The translations under genes were made by a program, and so were the position numbers. From the NCBI RefSeq assembly GCF_010977555.1, contig NZ_CP048815.1, forward strand, positions 5,634,501-5,698,500: a stretch of 64,000 nucleotides of DNA, read 5' to 3'. Shown one piece after another: positions 16,323 through 25,786 of this stretch. The notes under the pieces were generated by a model that did not search any database, was not told where the DNA came from, and saw nothing but the letters and a program-made list of their open reading frames with translations. Each line of letters begins with the position of its first letter. Positions within the stretch are counted from its first letter, which is position 1. This DNA is from Caulobacter rhizosphaerae (GTDB lineage Bacteria; Pseudomonadota; Alphaproteobacteria; Caulobacterales; Caulobacteraceae).

Positions 16323-16363
16323 GTCCAATCCGCGACGCCAAACCGCATGGCCCCGGCATCAGC

Positions 16364-16378
16364 GTAAACGGCTCTTAA
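16364..16378 (+). promoter_or_regulatory. CtrA-like box upstream of ftsK
   Basis: GTAA-N7-TTAA, one mismatch from the CtrA full site TTAA-N7-TTAA, 50 bases before the ftsK start. A single near-match is weak evidence. Cell-cycle control of ftsK would fit division biology, but I cannot confirm it. Confidence 0.3.
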
Positions 16379-16427
16379 CCCTCTTGGGGCACAACTGCCC
16401 GGGTCTACGAGTGCAAGGTGACTTCTG

Positions 16428-18851
16428 ATGGCGCGAGCGGCGCGGCGATCGAGCGTTGAACTGGTCTGGGATGCGGTGCGCTACGGCTGGGCCCAGCCCT
16501 GGTCGGCCCGGTTCCGGGGCGGGGTGATCTGCGTGGTCGGGGCGGGGCTGCTGCTGTCGGTGGCCACCTACAACGCCGCCGATCCCAGCCTGAACGCCGC
16601 CACCGGCCTGCCGGCCACCAATGCGCTGGGCGGGGCCGGCGCGGCCCTGGCCGACGTCGTCATGCAGTCGATGGGCCTGGCCGGCTGGATGGCTGCCGCC
16701 CTGATGCTGGTGTTCGGCCTGTCGCGCGTCACCCAGCCCGATCCGGCCGCCCATCGCCGCGACCTGCGGATCCGCGCCCTTGTCGGCGGCCTGGGCCTGC
16801 TGGCCCTGGCCGGCCTGCTGGCCGCCCCGCCGCGTCCCGCCGCCTGGCCGCTGGCCAAGGGCCTGGGCGGGTTCTGGGGCGACGGGGTGCTGAACCTGCT
16901 GGCCGGGCTGCTGGCCTTCGCCCGCCTGCCCGGCGCCCACCTGATCGCCGCCCTGCTGCTGGCGATCGGCGCGGCCGTGGCCCTGGGCTACGCCATTGGC
17001 GTCCGCCGGATCGATCCCGAGGCGGTCGGCGACCTGGTCCACGGCCTGATGCAGCCGCGCCAGCGCGCACCCGAGCCGGCGCCGGTCGCCCGGCCCGAGC
17101 CCGCCGCCCGTCCGAAAGCCCCGCGCAAGGCCGCCGCGCCCGTGATCGAGATCGAACCTGAAGCCGCGCCCCGCAAGGCCGCCGCCAAGCCGGCCAAGGC
17201 CCCGCCGCCGCCGGTCGACGACGACGACGCCTTCGAGCCCAGCTTCGAGGTCCGCCCCCTGGCCATCGCCCAGCCCAAGGTTCCGGCCAAGTCCAACCCC
17301 CGCGAGCAGCGGGAGCAGCAGAAGGCCTTCGACTTCGAGGACGAGGGCGGCTTCCAGCTGCCCGAGCTGGCCATGCTGGCCAAGCCCAAGCCGCGCTCAG
17401 CCGAGTTCGACGAGGAGGCCCTGCGCCAGAACGCCCGCCTGCTGGAAAGCGTGCTGGCCGAGTTCGGCGTGCGCGGCCAGATCGACCAGATCCGCCCCGG
17501 CCCGGTGGTCACCATGTACGAGCTGGTGCCGGCGGCCGGCACCAAGACGGCCCGGGTCGTGGCCCTGGCCGACGACATCGCCCGCTCGATGAGCGTGATC
17601 TCCTGTCGCGTCGCCGTGGCCCAGGGCCGCAACGCCATCGGCATCGAGATGCCCAATTCGCGTCGCGAGACGGTCTATCTGCGCGACCTCTTGTCTTCGT
17701 CCGACTACGACAAGGCCAGCCACATCCTGCCCATGGCCCTGGGCGAGACGATCGGCGGCGACACCTATATCGCCGACCTGGCCAAGATGCCCCACCTGCT
17801 GATCGCCGGCACCACCGGCTCGGGCAAGTCGGTCGGCGTCAACGCCATGATCCTGTCGATCCTCTATAAGCTGCCGCCCGAGAAGTGCCGCTTCATCATG
17901 ATCGACCCGAAGATGCTGGAGCTTTCCGTCTATGACGGCATCCCGCACCTGCTGGCCCCGGTCGTCACCGATCCCAAGAAGGCGGTCGTCGCCCTGAAGT
18001 GGACCGTGCGCGAGATGGAGGACCGCTACCGGCGGATGTCGAAGATCGGCGTGCGCAACATCGGCGGCTTCAACGAGAAGGCCGTCGAGGCCCTGGAGAA
18101 GGGCGAGCACTTCGAGCGGACCGTCCAGACCGGTTTCGACGACGCCGGCCGGCCGATCTACGAGACCGAAAAGATCCGCCCCGAGCCGATGCCCTATCTG
18201 GTGGTGGTCATCGACGAGGTCGCCGACCTGATGATGGTGGCCGGCAAGGACATCGAGGGCGCCGTCCAGCGCCTGGCCCAGATGGCCCGCGCCGCCGGCA
18301 TCCACCTGATCATGGCCACCCAGCGCCCGTCGGTCGACGTCATCACCGGCACCATCAAGGCCAACTTCCCGACCCGGATCAGCTTCCAGGTCACCAGCAA
18401 GATCGACGCGCGCACGATCCTGGGCGAGCAGGGGGCCGAACAGCTGCTGGGCCAGGGCGACATGCTGTACATGGCCGGCGGCGGCCGCATCACCCGCCTG
18501 CACGGCCCGTTCGTCAGCGACGGCGAGGTCGAGGCGGTGGCCAAGTTCCTGCGCGACCAGGGCATCCCCAACTACCTGGAGGAGGTCACGGCCGGCGGCG
18601 ACGAGGAGCAGGAAGAGGCCATCGAGGGCGCCTTCGCCGGCGAGGGCGGGGCCAACGACCTCTACGACCACGCCGTGGCCGTGGTCACCCGCGACCGCAA
18701 GGCCTCGACCAGCTACATCCAGCGCCGCCTGCAGATCGGCTACAACCGCGCCGCCTCGCTGATGGAGCGGATGGAGAAGGAGGGCGTGGTCGGCGCCGCC
18801 AACCACGCCGGCAAGCGCGAGATCCTGGCCCCGCCGCCCCCGCCGATGTAG
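16428..18851 (+). CDS. ftsK: DNA translocase FtsK
   Basis: An 807-residue FtsK/SpoIIIE-type motor that couples septum formation to chromosome-terminus segregation. Four hydrophobic segments lie in residues 30-190, followed by a Pro/Ala-rich linker to about residue 320. The alpha-beta motor has Walker [13 protein letters not shown] near residue 460 and Walker [18 protein letters not shown] near 595. A C-terminal gamma winged helix ([20 protein letters not shown], then [20 protein letters not shown]) reads KOPS sequences. Size and order are normal for alphaproteobacteria. A CtrA-like box lies 50 bases upstream, and a CCTCATCCTGAGG-type repeat follows the stop. Confidence 0.96.
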   Translation: MARAARRSSVELVWDAVRYGWAQPWSARFRGGVICVVGAGLLLSVATYNAADPSLNAATGLPATNALGGAGAALADVVMQSMGLAGWMAAALMLVFGLSRVTQPDPAAHRRDLRIRALVGGLGLLALAGLLAAPPRPAAWPLAKGLGGFWGDGVLNLLAGLLAFARLPGAHLIAALLLAIGAAVALGYAIGVRRIDPEAVGDLVHGLMQPRQRAPEPAPVARPEPAARPKAPRKAAAPVIEIEPEAAPRKAAAKPAKAPPPPVDDDDAFEPSFEVRPLAIAQPKVPAKSNPREQREQQKAFDFEDEGGFQLPELAMLAKPKPRSAEFDEEALRQNARLLESVLAEFGVRGQIDQIRPGPVVTMYELVPAAGTKTARVVALADDIARSMSVISCRVAVAQGRNAIGIEMPNSRRETVYLRDLLSSSDYDKASHILPMALGETIGGDTYIADLAKMPHLLIAGTTGSGKSVGVNAMILSILYKLPPEKCRFIMIDPKMLELSVYDGIPHLLAPVVTDPKKAVVALKWTVREMEDRYRRMSKIGVRNIGGFNEKAVEALEKGEHFERTVQTGFDDAGRPIYETEKIRPEPMPYLVVVIDEVADLMMVAGKDIEGAVQRLAQMARAAGIHLIMATQRPSVDVITGTIKANFPTRISFQVTSKIDARTILGEQGAEQLLGQGDMLYMAGGGRITRLHGPFVSDGEVEAVAKFLRDQGIPNYLEEVTAGGDEEQEEAIEGAFAGEGGANDLYDHAVAVVTRDRKASTSYIQRRLQIGYNRAASLMERMEKEGVVGAANHAGKREILAPPPPPM

Positions 18852-18870
18852 GGGCGTTTGCGGGCCCGCC

Positions 18871-18951
18871 CTCGTCCTTCGACAAGCTCAGGATGAGGGC
18901 TACTGAGCGGCCGCATTCGAATTCCTCATCCTGAGCCTGTCGAAGGACGAG
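18871..18951. repeat. Intergenic palindromic repeat, CCTCATCCTGAGG family
   Basis: CTCGTCCTTCGACAAGCTCA GGATGAGG is mirrored by CCTCATCCTGAGCCTGTC GAAGGACGAG. It is a sub-type close to 60091-60174, with GTCCTTCGACA instead of GTCCTTCGAGG. Confidence 0.85.
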
Positions 18952-19172
18952 GAATTGGCTCCACGGGAAGACCTGAAACCTGGGCCGTTTGTCGGCGTTC
19001 TCCTCGCTCCCAACCTCCCGAACCTGAACGGCGCTTCATCGGAGCGCCGGAAAATGGTCCCGCGGCGGCCTTTCGCTCGTCGCATGGGCAGGGCAAAGGT
19101 TGGACATACCGTGACGGGCGTTCCGTTCGCAAAGCCGCGCACACCTTTGCGGAACGCCCTCGAGGAGATCGC

Positions 19173-19829
19173 ATGAACACCACGACCCCGACCCGCCGCC
19201 TGATCCTCGCCGCCGCCGGCTTCGGCCTGGCCGCCGCCCTGTCGGGCCAGGCCTTGGCCGCGTCACGGCCCGCCGCCGCGCCGCTGACGCCCGAGGAGCA
19301 GGCCCTGGTCGACAAGGCCACGGCCTATATCCAGACCCTGAGCTCGGCCAAGGGGCGCTTTGTCCAGACCGACTCGCGCGGCGCCCAGACCCAGGGGACC
19401 TTCTACCTGCAGCGCCCCGGCAAGGCCCGTTTCGCCTATGACGGCCCGGGCGGCCTGCTGGTGGTCAGCAACGGCAGCGCCGTCAACATCTTCAACAGCC
19501 GGCTGAAGACCTTCGAGAGCTATCCGCTCAGCCGCACGCCGCTGAACCTGCTGCTGGCCCGCGAGGTGCGGCTCGACCGCGGCGTGGTCATCACCGGCGT
19601 GCGCAAGCTGGCCGACGGCTTCACGATCACCGCCGTCGACGCCAAGCGCCAGACCCTGGGCCGCATCGCCCTGAACTTCAGCAACGCCCCGGCCCTGACT
19701 GGCTGGACCGTCACTGACGTCAAGGGCGGGGAGACCCGCGTGCGGCTGGTCGACTTCGAGAACACCGCCGGCCTGGACCCGAAATTGTTCGTCCTTACCG
19801 ATCCGCGCCGCCGGGTCGGCAAGCCGTAG
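19173..19829 (+). CDS. lolA: LolA-family outer-membrane lipoprotein carrier
   Basis: A 218-residue periplasmic protein with a signal peptide (MNTTTPTRRLILAAAGFGLA, cleavage near ALA|ASR) and the LolA fold: KATAYIQTLSSAKGRFVQTD, GTFYLQRPGKARFAYDGPGG, the strand pair VSNGSAVNIFNSRLKTFESY and RIALNFSNAPALTGWTVTD. It carries lipoproteins from the LolCDE complex across the periplasm. The alphaproteobacterial LolA group is diverse, so a specialised client range is possible. It has ATG with GAGGAGATCGC just upstream. A candidate sRNA and terminator follow downstream. Confidence 0.88.
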   Translation: MNTTTPTRRLILAAAGFGLAAALSGQALAASRPAAAPLTPEEQALVDKATAYIQTLSSAKGRFVQTDSRGAQTQGTFYLQRPGKARFAYDGPGGLLVVSNGSAVNIFNSRLKTFESYPLSRTPLNLLLAREVRLDRGVVITGVRKLADGFTITAVDAKRQTLGRIALNFSNAPALTGWTVTDVKGGETRVRLVDFENTAGLDPKLFVLTDPRRRVGKP

Positions 19830-19901
19830 TTGCATAAAGCCCTGCCGACGCAGCCGAAATGCGACAATTTCACAACATGCAAGATGTTAACGCGATTGTT
19901 C

Positions 19902-20048
19902 TTGACTTAGATTCTCGCCGTGGCAGATTTAACACGCATGGCGAGGAGCGCCCGACCCGCTCTTCGCAACCGTGCCGGACCTATCCCCTCCCGGCGGCGG
20001 CATGAGAGACCCGACTTTCGCCCAGGCGCTCAGCGCCTGGGCGTTTTT
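19902..20048 (+). ncRNA. Candidate small RNA with C-rich loop between lolA and xth
   Basis: TTGACT at 19902-19907 and AGATTT 17 bases later could be a sigma-70-type promoter. About 115 bases of non-coding sequence then lead to a perfect terminator (20019-20048). Two internal stems are possible: GAGCG/CGCTC, and GTGCCG/CGGCAT, whose loop exposes CCCCTCCC. A C-rich loop plus a strong terminator is the layout of several alphaproteobacterial sRNAs. Transcription is not shown by sequence alone. Confidence 0.35.
20019..20048 (+). terminator. Strong Rho-independent terminator upstream of xth
   Basis: CGCCCAGGCGC (20019-20029) and GCGCCTGGGCG (20033-20043) form a perfect 11-bp stem with a 3-base loop, followed by TTTTT. 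It ends 39 bases before the xth start, so it belongs to an upstream transcript. Confidence 0.85.
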
Positions 20049-20086
20049 CGTTGTGGACCGGCGGTCGCAGGCCCTAGAGGAACGGC

Positions 20087-20893
20087 ATGCGCCTTCGTAT
20101 CGCCACCTGGAACGTCAATTCCGTCCGCCTGCGCGCCGAGCAGGCCGCCCGCTTCGTCGACGAGCAGGCGCCCGACGTCCTGTGCCTGCAGGAGATCAAG
20201 TGCCAGGAGGGCGAGTTCCCCCGCGAGGCCTTCGTCGCCATGGGCCTGCCGCACATCAAGATCATGGGCCAGAAGGGCTGGCACGGGGTGGCCATCGCCT
20301 CGCGCCTGCCGTTCGAGGACGTGCCCACGCTCATGAACTGCCGCGAGGGCCATGCCCGCTGCGTCGCGGTCAAGGTGGCCGGCGTCGACATCCAGAACTT
20401 CTACATCCCAGCGGGCGGCGACACGCCCGACCGCATCGGCAACCCGAAGTTCGACCACAAGCTCGACTTCTATGAGACCCTCACCGCCGCTTTGAAGAAG
20501 CGTGATCCCAAGGCGCCGCTGATCGTCACCGGCGACCTGAACATCGCGCCCGGCGAAAACGACGTCTGGAGTCACCGCCAGATGCTGAAGGTTGTCAGCC
20601 ACACGCCGGCCGAGCTCGAAGCCTTCGACGCGATGATCAAGTCGCTGGACCTGCTGGACCTGCCTCGCCTGGCCACGCCGGAACCCGAAAAGCTGTTCAG
20701 TTGGTGGAGCTACCGGGCCGCCGACTTCCGCAAGTCCAACCGCGGCCTGCGCCTGGACCACATCCTGGCCAGCCCCGGCCTGCGCGACGCGGCGATCGTC
20801 GACGGCAAGGTCTCGTCCAAGGTCCACGACACGGTGCGCGAATGGGAACGGCCAAGCGACCACGCGCCGGTGACGGCGGATTTGTTGGTCTAG
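20087..20893 (+). CDS. xth: Exodeoxyribonuclease III
   Basis: A 268-residue Mg2+-dependent AP endonuclease / 3'-5' exonuclease of the ExoIII family acting in base-excision repair. The active-site parts are RIATWNVNS at the N-terminus, DVLCLQEIK with Glu36, the DLNIAP motif near residue 150 (VTGDLNIAPGENDVW), and the C-terminal RLDHILAS and WERPSDHAPV, where the last His is the catalytic base. It has normal length for the family (268 in E. coli). No operon partner is evident: a terminator precedes it and about 1 kb without genes follows. Confidence 0.95.
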   Translation: MRLRIATWNVNSVRLRAEQAARFVDEQAPDVLCLQEIKCQEGEFPREAFVAMGLPHIKIMGQKGWHGVAIASRLPFEDVPTLMNCREGHARCVAVKVAGVDIQNFYIPAGGDTPDRIGNPKFDHKLDFYETLTAALKKRDPKAPLIVTGDLNIAPGENDVWSHRQMLKVVSHTPAELEAFDAMIKSLDLLDLPRLATPEPEKLFSWWSYRAADFRKSNRGLRLDHILASPGLRDAAIVDGKVSSKVHDTVREWERPSDHAPVTADLLV

Positions 20894-21076
20894 TCTGGTC
20901 GTCGTCCGCGGGGCCGCAGCGCGTCGACTTCAGCTTTCGACACCGAGCGGACTTCAGATCCCTCTCCCTACGGAAGGGGGAGGTAACGACTTTCACCCTT
21001 GCGAGACCTTCGAAAGGCTTGCTTGGCCCAAGCCCGCTTCCGCCCCGGATGGGGCGGCGGTTGGCGGTCGCGGCCG

Positions 21077-21261
21077 GGGACGCGCTCTCACGGCAGGGGG
21101 GCGGCCGGGTTGCAGGGCGCTGGCCGTGAGTGCGTGTCCCCAAAGTCGTCCGCCGAGCTTTGTGTCGAAGCCCCCGTGGCCCCGTGGATGACGGTGGGGA
21201 CACGCACTCACCCCACGGTCGCGGATCGATCGGCGAGGCCTTGCCATGAGTGCGCGTCCCC
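21077..21261. repeat. Nested inverted element of about 185 bp, GGGGACA family
   Basis: Outer arms GGGGACGCGCTCTCACGGCA and CTTGCCATGAGTGCGCGTCC CC enclose inner arms GGCCGTGAGTGCGTGTCCCC (21121-21141) and GTGGGGACACGCACTCACCC (21194-21213). The same four-arm layout and size occur at 31335-31518. Confidence 0.75.
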
Positions 21262-21760
21262 GCTCATCTCGCGGCAAGCCACTGATATCCCGAGCCTAAA
21301 TCTTTATGCCCCTCACCCTCCCAAACCACCCTTATCCTGTACCCACCTCGTCGCAGGGAAAGGGCGCATGGCCAGCGACCGATGCGGCGGCGGGGGGCGA
21401 TCGAGCGGGAAGCTCCGTCGGCGGTCCTTCGGGACCAAACCTCGCGTCTCTGGAGCCGGTCGGGCCTGGAACACAAAAACGACGTGGCGCGAGGGCTGAT
21501 TGAGCAACAGGCGGGCGGTGACGCGCTCGCGGTCCGGGACTGGGGTTCGTTGACCTGGCCCGCCCGCCGGAGGCTTCAAGGCGGCGAAGCCCGAACAGGG
21601 TTCAGCGCCGCGGGCTTCCGGATAACGACCGCGCGGAGCGATCGGGCTTCGTCGAAAACGGTATTCATTTTCAAACTCCGGACGATGTCCGGCGCTCCGC
21701 GTCCCTTTCCATCAGCTCAGCGGTGATCCGCGTGAGGACGAGAGATCGTGCCCGCTAATA

Positions 21761-21862
21761 CTTGCCCCCACCTGACCGCTTCGCGGTCTGTCCGCCCCCA
21801 CGGGCGGAGCGCTCTTCCCCCTCTGCGGGAAGACGACCGCGAAGCGGTCCGTAGGGGGCAAG
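21761..21862. repeat. Palindromic repeat, diverged CTCCCCC family
   Basis: CTTGCCCCCACCTGACCGCT with TCGCGGTC on the left is matched by GACCGCGAAGCGGTC and GTAGGGGGCAAG on the right, with a GCCCCCACGGGCGGAGC core. Confidence 0.75.
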
Positions 21863-21888
21863 TGATGGAGCCGCAAACGCGACCAACC

Positions 21889-22608
21889 TCAGCCTTCCGC
21901 GACCACCACGCCCACGCCGAACTGGATCCAGACGGCCTTGTCCTTGAGGTTCTTGCGCACGAACGCCGCGTGGATCTGGCGCTCTTCCTCGGTCGAGCGC
22001 GGGGCCAGCGGCCGGGGCCGGGCGCCGTACGATCCGGCGCGGGCGGCCGAGACGGCGGTGGCGGCGACCACCTGGGTCAACTCCAGCGCCCGCTCCTTGC
22101 CGCCCTGCAGTTCGAGATAGACCTCGGCCAGCAGGTGGGCGTCGATCAGGGCTCCGTGCTTGTCCCGGCTGTCGAGGCTGATCTTGAAGCGTTTGCACAG
22201 CGCGTCGAGCGAGTTGTACATGCCCGGGAAGCGCTTCTTGGCCATGGCCAGGGTGTCGACCCAGCGGCTCTCGGGCACCGGCGCGCGGCCGCACTTCTCC
22301 AGCTCGAAATTGACGAACTGCCGGTCGAACGCGGCGTTGTGGGCGATCACCGGACTGTCGCCGACGAAGTCCAGGAAGCGGTCGGCGATCTCGTGGAACT
22401 TCGGCTTACCGGTCAGGAAGGCCGACGACAGGCCGTGCACCTTCTCGGCCTCGGCCGGCATGTCGCGCAGGGGATCGCAATATTCGTGGAACGACCGCCC
22501 CGTGGGCATGAAGTCGACCACCTCGATGCAGCCGATTTCGACCAGGCGGTCGCCGGTCTTGGGGTCGAACCCGGTGGTTTCGGTATCGAGGATGATTTCC
22601 CGCGCCAT
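21889..22608 (-). CDS. dnaQ: DNA polymerase III epsilon subunit
   Basis: A 239-residue DEDDh proofreading exonuclease, the epsilon subunit of the replicative polymerase core. ExoI is DTETTGFDP (residues 8-16), ExoII is VIAHNAAFDRQFVNFE, and ExoIII is RDKHGALIDAHLLAEVY with the catalytic His and Asp. The C-terminal tail of about 55 residues would carry the clamp- and alpha-binding segments. It is the last gene of the minus-strand operon ppsR-maf-aroE-coaE-dnaQ, six bases after coaE, and it points away from the origin. Confidence 0.95.
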   Translation of the reverse strand: MAREIILDTETTGFDPKTGDRLVEIGCIEVVDFMPTGRSFHEYCDPLRDMPAEAEKVHGLSSAFLTGKPKFHEIADRFLDFVGDSPVIAHNAAFDRQFVNFELEKCGRAPVPESRWVDTLAMAKKRFPGMYNSLDALCKRFKISLDSRDKHGALIDAHLLAEVYLELQGGKERALELTQVVAATAVSAARAGSYGARPRPLAPRSTEEERQIHAAFVRKNLKDKAVWIQFGVGVVVAEG

Positions 22609-22614
22609 GGGATT

Positions 22615-23238
22615 TTAATGGGCCGCTTCGCCGTCGTCTTCAAGCGAAGCCGGGGCCCGAAGGCGAGTCAGGATGTCGCGGACCTGGTCGCGGGCGGCCT
22701 CCAGGCCGCGGCCGGTGTCGATGACGAAATCGGCCCGGGCCCGCTTTTCGGCGTCGGGCGTCTGGCGGGCCAGGATGGCCTCGAACTTGGCGGGATCCAT
22801 GCCTGGCCGCGCCAGCACCCGCTGGCGCTGCAGGTCGGCCGGGGCCGAGACCACCACCACCTTGTCGACCTTCGTCTCGCCGCCGGTCTCGTAGAGCAGG
22901 GGGATGTCGAGCACGACGATGTCGGCGCCCTGGGCGCGGGCGTCGTCGAAGAAACCGATGCGGTGGGCGCCGACCAGCGGGTGAACGATCGACTCCAGCA
23001 CCGCCAGGGCTTCGGAATCGCCCATCACCGCCGCGCTGAGCCGGGCGCGGTCGATGGCCCCGTCGACCACCACGCCCGGAAAGGCCGCCTCGACCGGGGC
23101 GACCGCCGCCCCGCCGCTGGCGTAGAGCGCGTGCACCGCCGCGTCGGAGTCATAGACCGGCACGCCCTCGGCGATGAACATCTGGGCGGTCGTCGACTTG
23201 CCCATGCCGATCGAGCCGGTCAGGCCAACGACGATCAT
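22615..23238 (-). CDS. coaE: Dephospho-CoA kinase
   Basis: A 207-residue P-loop kinase that phosphorylates dephospho-CoA to CoA, the last step of coenzyme A synthesis. The N-terminus [20 protein letters not shown] carries the Walker A loop. [13 protein letters not shown] binds substrate, and [14 protein letters not shown] and QRQRVLAR(P)GM are the family DIPLLFE and lid signatures. The ATG at 23238 overlaps the aroE stop by four bases (ATGA), so the two are translationally coupled. Confidence 0.94.
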   Translation of the reverse strand: MIVVGLTGSIGMGKSTTAQMFIAEGVPVYDSDAAVHALYASGGAAVAPVEAAFPGVVVDGAIDRARLSAAVMGDSEALAVLESIVHPLVGAHRIGFFDDARAQGADIVVLDIPLLYETGGETKVDKVVVVSAPADLQRQRVLARPGMDPAKFEAILARQTPDAEKRARADFVIDTGRGLEAARDQVRDILTRLRAPASLEDDGEAAH

Positions 23239-24092
23239 CGGGCCGCCTCGCCCAGCTGGGCCAGGGCCAGGGCCCGGACATCGACCCCGGCCGGCGGGGC
23301 GGAGCCGAAGAAGGCCTCGAAGCTGGGAACCGCCTGGCGCAGCAGCATCTCCAGCCCGTCCACGGTCCGGCGACCGGCCGCCTCGGCCCGCCGCAGGAAC
23401 TCGGTGCGCAGCGGCTTGTACACCATGTCGACCACCACGGCGGTTTCCGGCGTCAACTCCAGGCGGGCGGCGGGACCGGGGCCGCCGCCCAGGCCCAGGG
23501 AGGTGGCGTTGATCACCAAGCCCGCCTGGGCCAGCAGGACGTCGAGCTCGTCGTCCGACGCCGCCTCGACCACGCCGCCAATCGAGCGGGCGATGGCCTC
23601 GGCCCGGGCGAAGGTGCGGTTGACGATACTGACGCGGGGCGCGCCGGCCAGGGCCAGGGCGGCGGCCGCGCCGCGCGCCGCGCCGCCGGCCCCGAGGACG
23701 ACCACCGATGAGACGGTCAGGTCGAAGCCCGGCGCCTGGACGGCGATGGCGTCCAGCAGGCCCGGACCGTCGGTGTTGTCGGCGGTGATCGTCCCGTCGG
23801 CCTCGAACACCAGCAGGTTGGCGGCGCCGGCCAGCTTGGCCAGGTCGCTGCAGCGGTCGGCGCAGGCCAGGGCCTGTTCCTTGAACGGGATGGTGACGTT
23901 GAGACCGCGGATGGCGCCGCCGCGCAGGCCCTCGACGAAGGCTTCGAAATTGTCCTCCCCCGGGGCGAACGGCACGTACGCGGCGTTCAGCCCGGCCGCG
24001 GCGATCCAGGCGTTGTGGATCACCGGACTCATCGAATGGCGGATCGGCTGGCCGCAGACGCCGGCCACAACGGCCGCACCCGTCACGCTCAT
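23235..24092 (-). CDS. aroE: Shikimate dehydrogenase
   Basis: A 285-residue NADPH-dependent shikimate dehydrogenase converting 3-dehydroshikimate to shikimate in aromatic amino acid synthesis. The substrate site is shown by [14 protein letters not shown] (residues 14-27), catalytic Lys71 in LNVTIPFK and Asp108 in ADNTDG. The nucleotide loop is [17 protein letters not shown], followed by [10 protein letters not shown] for NADP. Its ends overlap maf upstream and coaE downstream by four bases each, a tightly coupled operon. Confidence 0.94.
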   Translation of the reverse strand: MSVTGAAVVAGVCGQPIRHSMSPVIHNAWIAAAGLNAAYVPFAPGEDNFEAFVEGLRGGAIRGLNVTIPFKEQALACADRCSDLAKLAGAANLLVFEADGTITADNTDGPGLLDAIAVQAPGFDLTVSSVVVLGAGGAARGAAAALALAGAPRVSIVNRTFARAEAIARSIGGVVEAASDDELDVLLAQAGLVINATSLGLGGGPGPAARLELTPETAVVVDMVYKPLRTEFLRRAEAAGRRTVDGLEMLLRQAVPSFEAFFGSAPPAGVDVRALALAQLGEAAR

Positions 24093-24697
24093 GACTCGAG
24101 GGCTCCATGCAGACGCAGGAAATCGAACAGGCCGACGACCGGCAGGCCCAGGATGGCGAAATAGTCGCCGTCGATGCGGTCGAACATCTGCACGCCCTCG
24201 CCCTCGAGGAAGTAGCAGCCGACCGAGGACAGGATGTCGGGGGCGTTACGCTCGAGGTAGCCATCCAGCCAGGCGTCGCTGAAGCTGCGGACCGACAGCT
24301 TCGTGGTCTCGACCACCCGCCAGATCGGCTGGCCGTCGCGGGCCACGACCACGGCCGAGTGCAGCTTGTGGACCTTGCCGCGCAGTTGGACCAGCCGTTC
24401 GCGGGCGGCCTCGATGGTGTCGACCTTGTCGTAAAGCACGCCATCCAGGTCCAGGGTCTGGTCCGAGCCGATCACCAGGCCGGGGCGCTTGGTCGAGACC
24501 TTGAACGCCTTCAGCTCGGCCAGGGCGTCGGCGACTTCCCGCGGCGAGGCGCCCTCGGCCAGCAGGCCGGCCTTGGCGGCGTCCTCGTCGACGCCGGAGC
24601 CGACGGCCTCGAAGGTGACGCCGGCGTTGCGCAGGATCGCCTGGCGGGCCGCGCTCTTGGACGCCAGGGTGACGGGCGGTCGCGATGAACCGGTCAT
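24089..24697 (-). CDS. maf: Maf-like nucleotide pyrophosphatase
   Basis: A 202-residue Maf/HAM1-like protein that hydrolyses nucleoside triphosphates, probably non-canonical or modified pyrimidine nucleotides. Motifs: [18 protein letters not shown] (the usual SxSPRR site reads SKSAAR), [33 protein letters not shown] and [20 protein letters not shown]. The family SPRR is altered, as is usual for the alphaproteobacterial branch found beside aroE and coaE. It overlaps ppsR upstream and aroE downstream by four bases. Confidence 0.9.
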   Translation of the reverse strand: MTGSSRPPVTLASKSAARQAILRNAGVTFEAVGSGVDEDAAKAGLLAEGASPREVADALAELKAFKVSTKRPGLVIGSDQTLDLDGVLYDKVDTIEAARERLVQLRGKVHKLHSAVVVARDGQPIWRVVETTKLSVRSFSDAWLDGYLERNAPDILSSVGCYFLEGEGVQMFDRIDGDYFAILGLPVVGLFDFLRLHGALES

Positions 24698-25596
24698 CCC
24701 AGCACCTCGACCTGGCCGCGGCCGCCCGACAGCAGGTTGATGATCGCCGCCGCCGTCTCCTCGACCGACCGCCGGGTGACGTCGATGATCGGCCAGCCCT
24801 GGCGCTCGAACAGGCGACGGGCGGCGATGATCTCCTGCCGCACCGCGTCGGTGTCGATATAGTCGCTCTCGCGGTTTTCCTTCAGCGACAGCAGTCGGTT
24901 GCGGCGGATCTGGATCAGCCGCTCGGGCGAGGTCATCAGGCCGACGATCAGGGTGTTCTTCAGGGTGAACAGCTCGTCGGGCGGCGGGCGGCCGGGCACC
25001 AACGGAACATTGGCGGCCCGCACGCCACGGTGGGCCAGGTAGATGCAGGTCGGGGTCTTGGAGGTGCGCGACACCCCCACCAGGATGACGTCGGCCTGGG
25101 TCAGGTCCTGGCCGCCCTGGCCGTCGTCATGGGCGATGGCGTAGTCCAGCGCCTCGATCCGGTCGAAATAGTCGTTGTTCAGCGCATGCTGGGCGCCGAC
25201 CCGGGTCGAGATCCGCGCGCCCAGATAGCGCGACATGGCGCTGACCACCGGGTCGAGGGCGGCGATGCACGGCATTTCCAGCCGGCGGCAGCCTTCCTCC
25301 AGCGCCGCGCGCAGGTTCGGGTCGATGATGGTGTGCATGACCACCCCCGGCGCCCCGGCGATCTCCTCCAGCGCGCGGTCGAGCTGACGGGTGGACCGCA
25401 CCAGGGCGTAGATGTGCTCGATCGGCAGGATGTCGGTGAAACGGGCGCAGACGGCCCGGGCCATGGCGTTCAGGGTCTCGCCCGTGGAGTCCGACACCAG
25501 GTGGATATGGAAGTAGGTGGCGAACCGTGGCGCGGTCCTTTCGCCCTCAGGCGGGCCAGCTTCCTGTGGATCATCCGTTAACGGTTGCTTAACCAC
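24694..25596 (-). CDS. ppsR: PEP synthase / PPDK regulatory kinase-phosphatase (DUF299)
   Basis: A 300-residue bifunctional regulator of the PpsR/PDRP family. It uses ADP and phosphate to inactivate and reactivate pyruvate phosphate dikinase or PEP synthase. The family start YFHIHLVSDSTGETLNAMA is at residues 28-46, and the P-loop is VILVGVSRTSKTPTCIYLA; LTSP.RL and ESDYID.. follow. No ATG is available, and the only start before the conserved part is the GTG at 25596. Codons 2-11 therefore overlap a perfect CtrA box and a DnaA G-box of the replication origin. It is the first gene of the operon with maf, aroE, coaE and dnaQ. Confidence 0.9.
   Translation of the reverse strand: MVKQPLTDDPQEAGPPEGERTAPRFATYFHIHLVSDSTGETLNAMARAVCARFTDILPIEHIYALVRSTRQLDRALEEIAGAPGVVMHTIIDPNLRAALEEGCRRLEMPCIAALDPVVSAMSRYLGARISTRVGAQHALNNDYFDRIEALDYAIAHDDGQGGQDLTQADVILVGVSRTSKTPTCIYLAHRGVRAANVPLVPGRPPPDELFTLKNTLIVGLMTSPERLIQIRRNRLLSLKENRESDYIDTDAVRQEIIAARRLFERQGWPIIDVTRRSVEETAAAIINLLSGGRGQVEVLG
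25565..25573 (-). promoter_or_regulatory. DnaA G-box in Cori
   Basis: TGATCCACA on the minus strand equals the moderate-affinity G-box described for the Caulobacter crescentus origin. It lies inside codons 8-11 of ppsR. Confidence 0.75.
25578..25592. promoter_or_regulatory. CtrA box in Cori, ppsR side
   Basis: TTAACGGTTGCTTAA is a perfect TTAA-N7-TTAA full site, 5 bases from the G-box and within codons 2-7 of ppsR. CtrA binding here would repress initiation and could also affect ppsR expression. Confidence 0.85.
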
Positions 25597-25786
25597 TGGC
25601 CTGGCCCCTGGGGATGAGCGGGGGTGAATCCCGGCTCGTTACGGTGCGTCGAACTGCCCCTGTGTTAAACGGTCGCGTTGATCGCGGACAATCCCCAGTC
25701 TCGGATCGTCTTCACAGCCCGTGCGAATCCGATTCCCCCAAAGCGGGGATGAGCGAACGCTCATGGTTACGGCGCCGTTCACCATC

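Larger units (their letters stand above)
20894..21888. other. Gene-poor interval of about 1 kb with repeats
   Basis: No convincing gene is seen. The open frames here overlap each other on several strands, lack recognisable domains and mostly run through repeat sequence. The interval holds a nested inverted element (21077-21261) and a diverged CTCCCCC-type palindrome (21761-21862). The remainder, including 21270-21750, shows nothing I can assign. Confidence 0.6.

Noticed and set aside
18900..19321. Short open frames on both strands between ftsK and lolA
   Set aside because: They run through the palindromic repeat (SSSFDRLRMR-type peptides are a known artefact of it) and overlap the lolA signal peptide.
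21382..21726. Open frames in the 20.9-21.9 kb interval as genes
   Set aside because: There are several overlapping frames without SD, domain or consistent start, and the region contains repeats.
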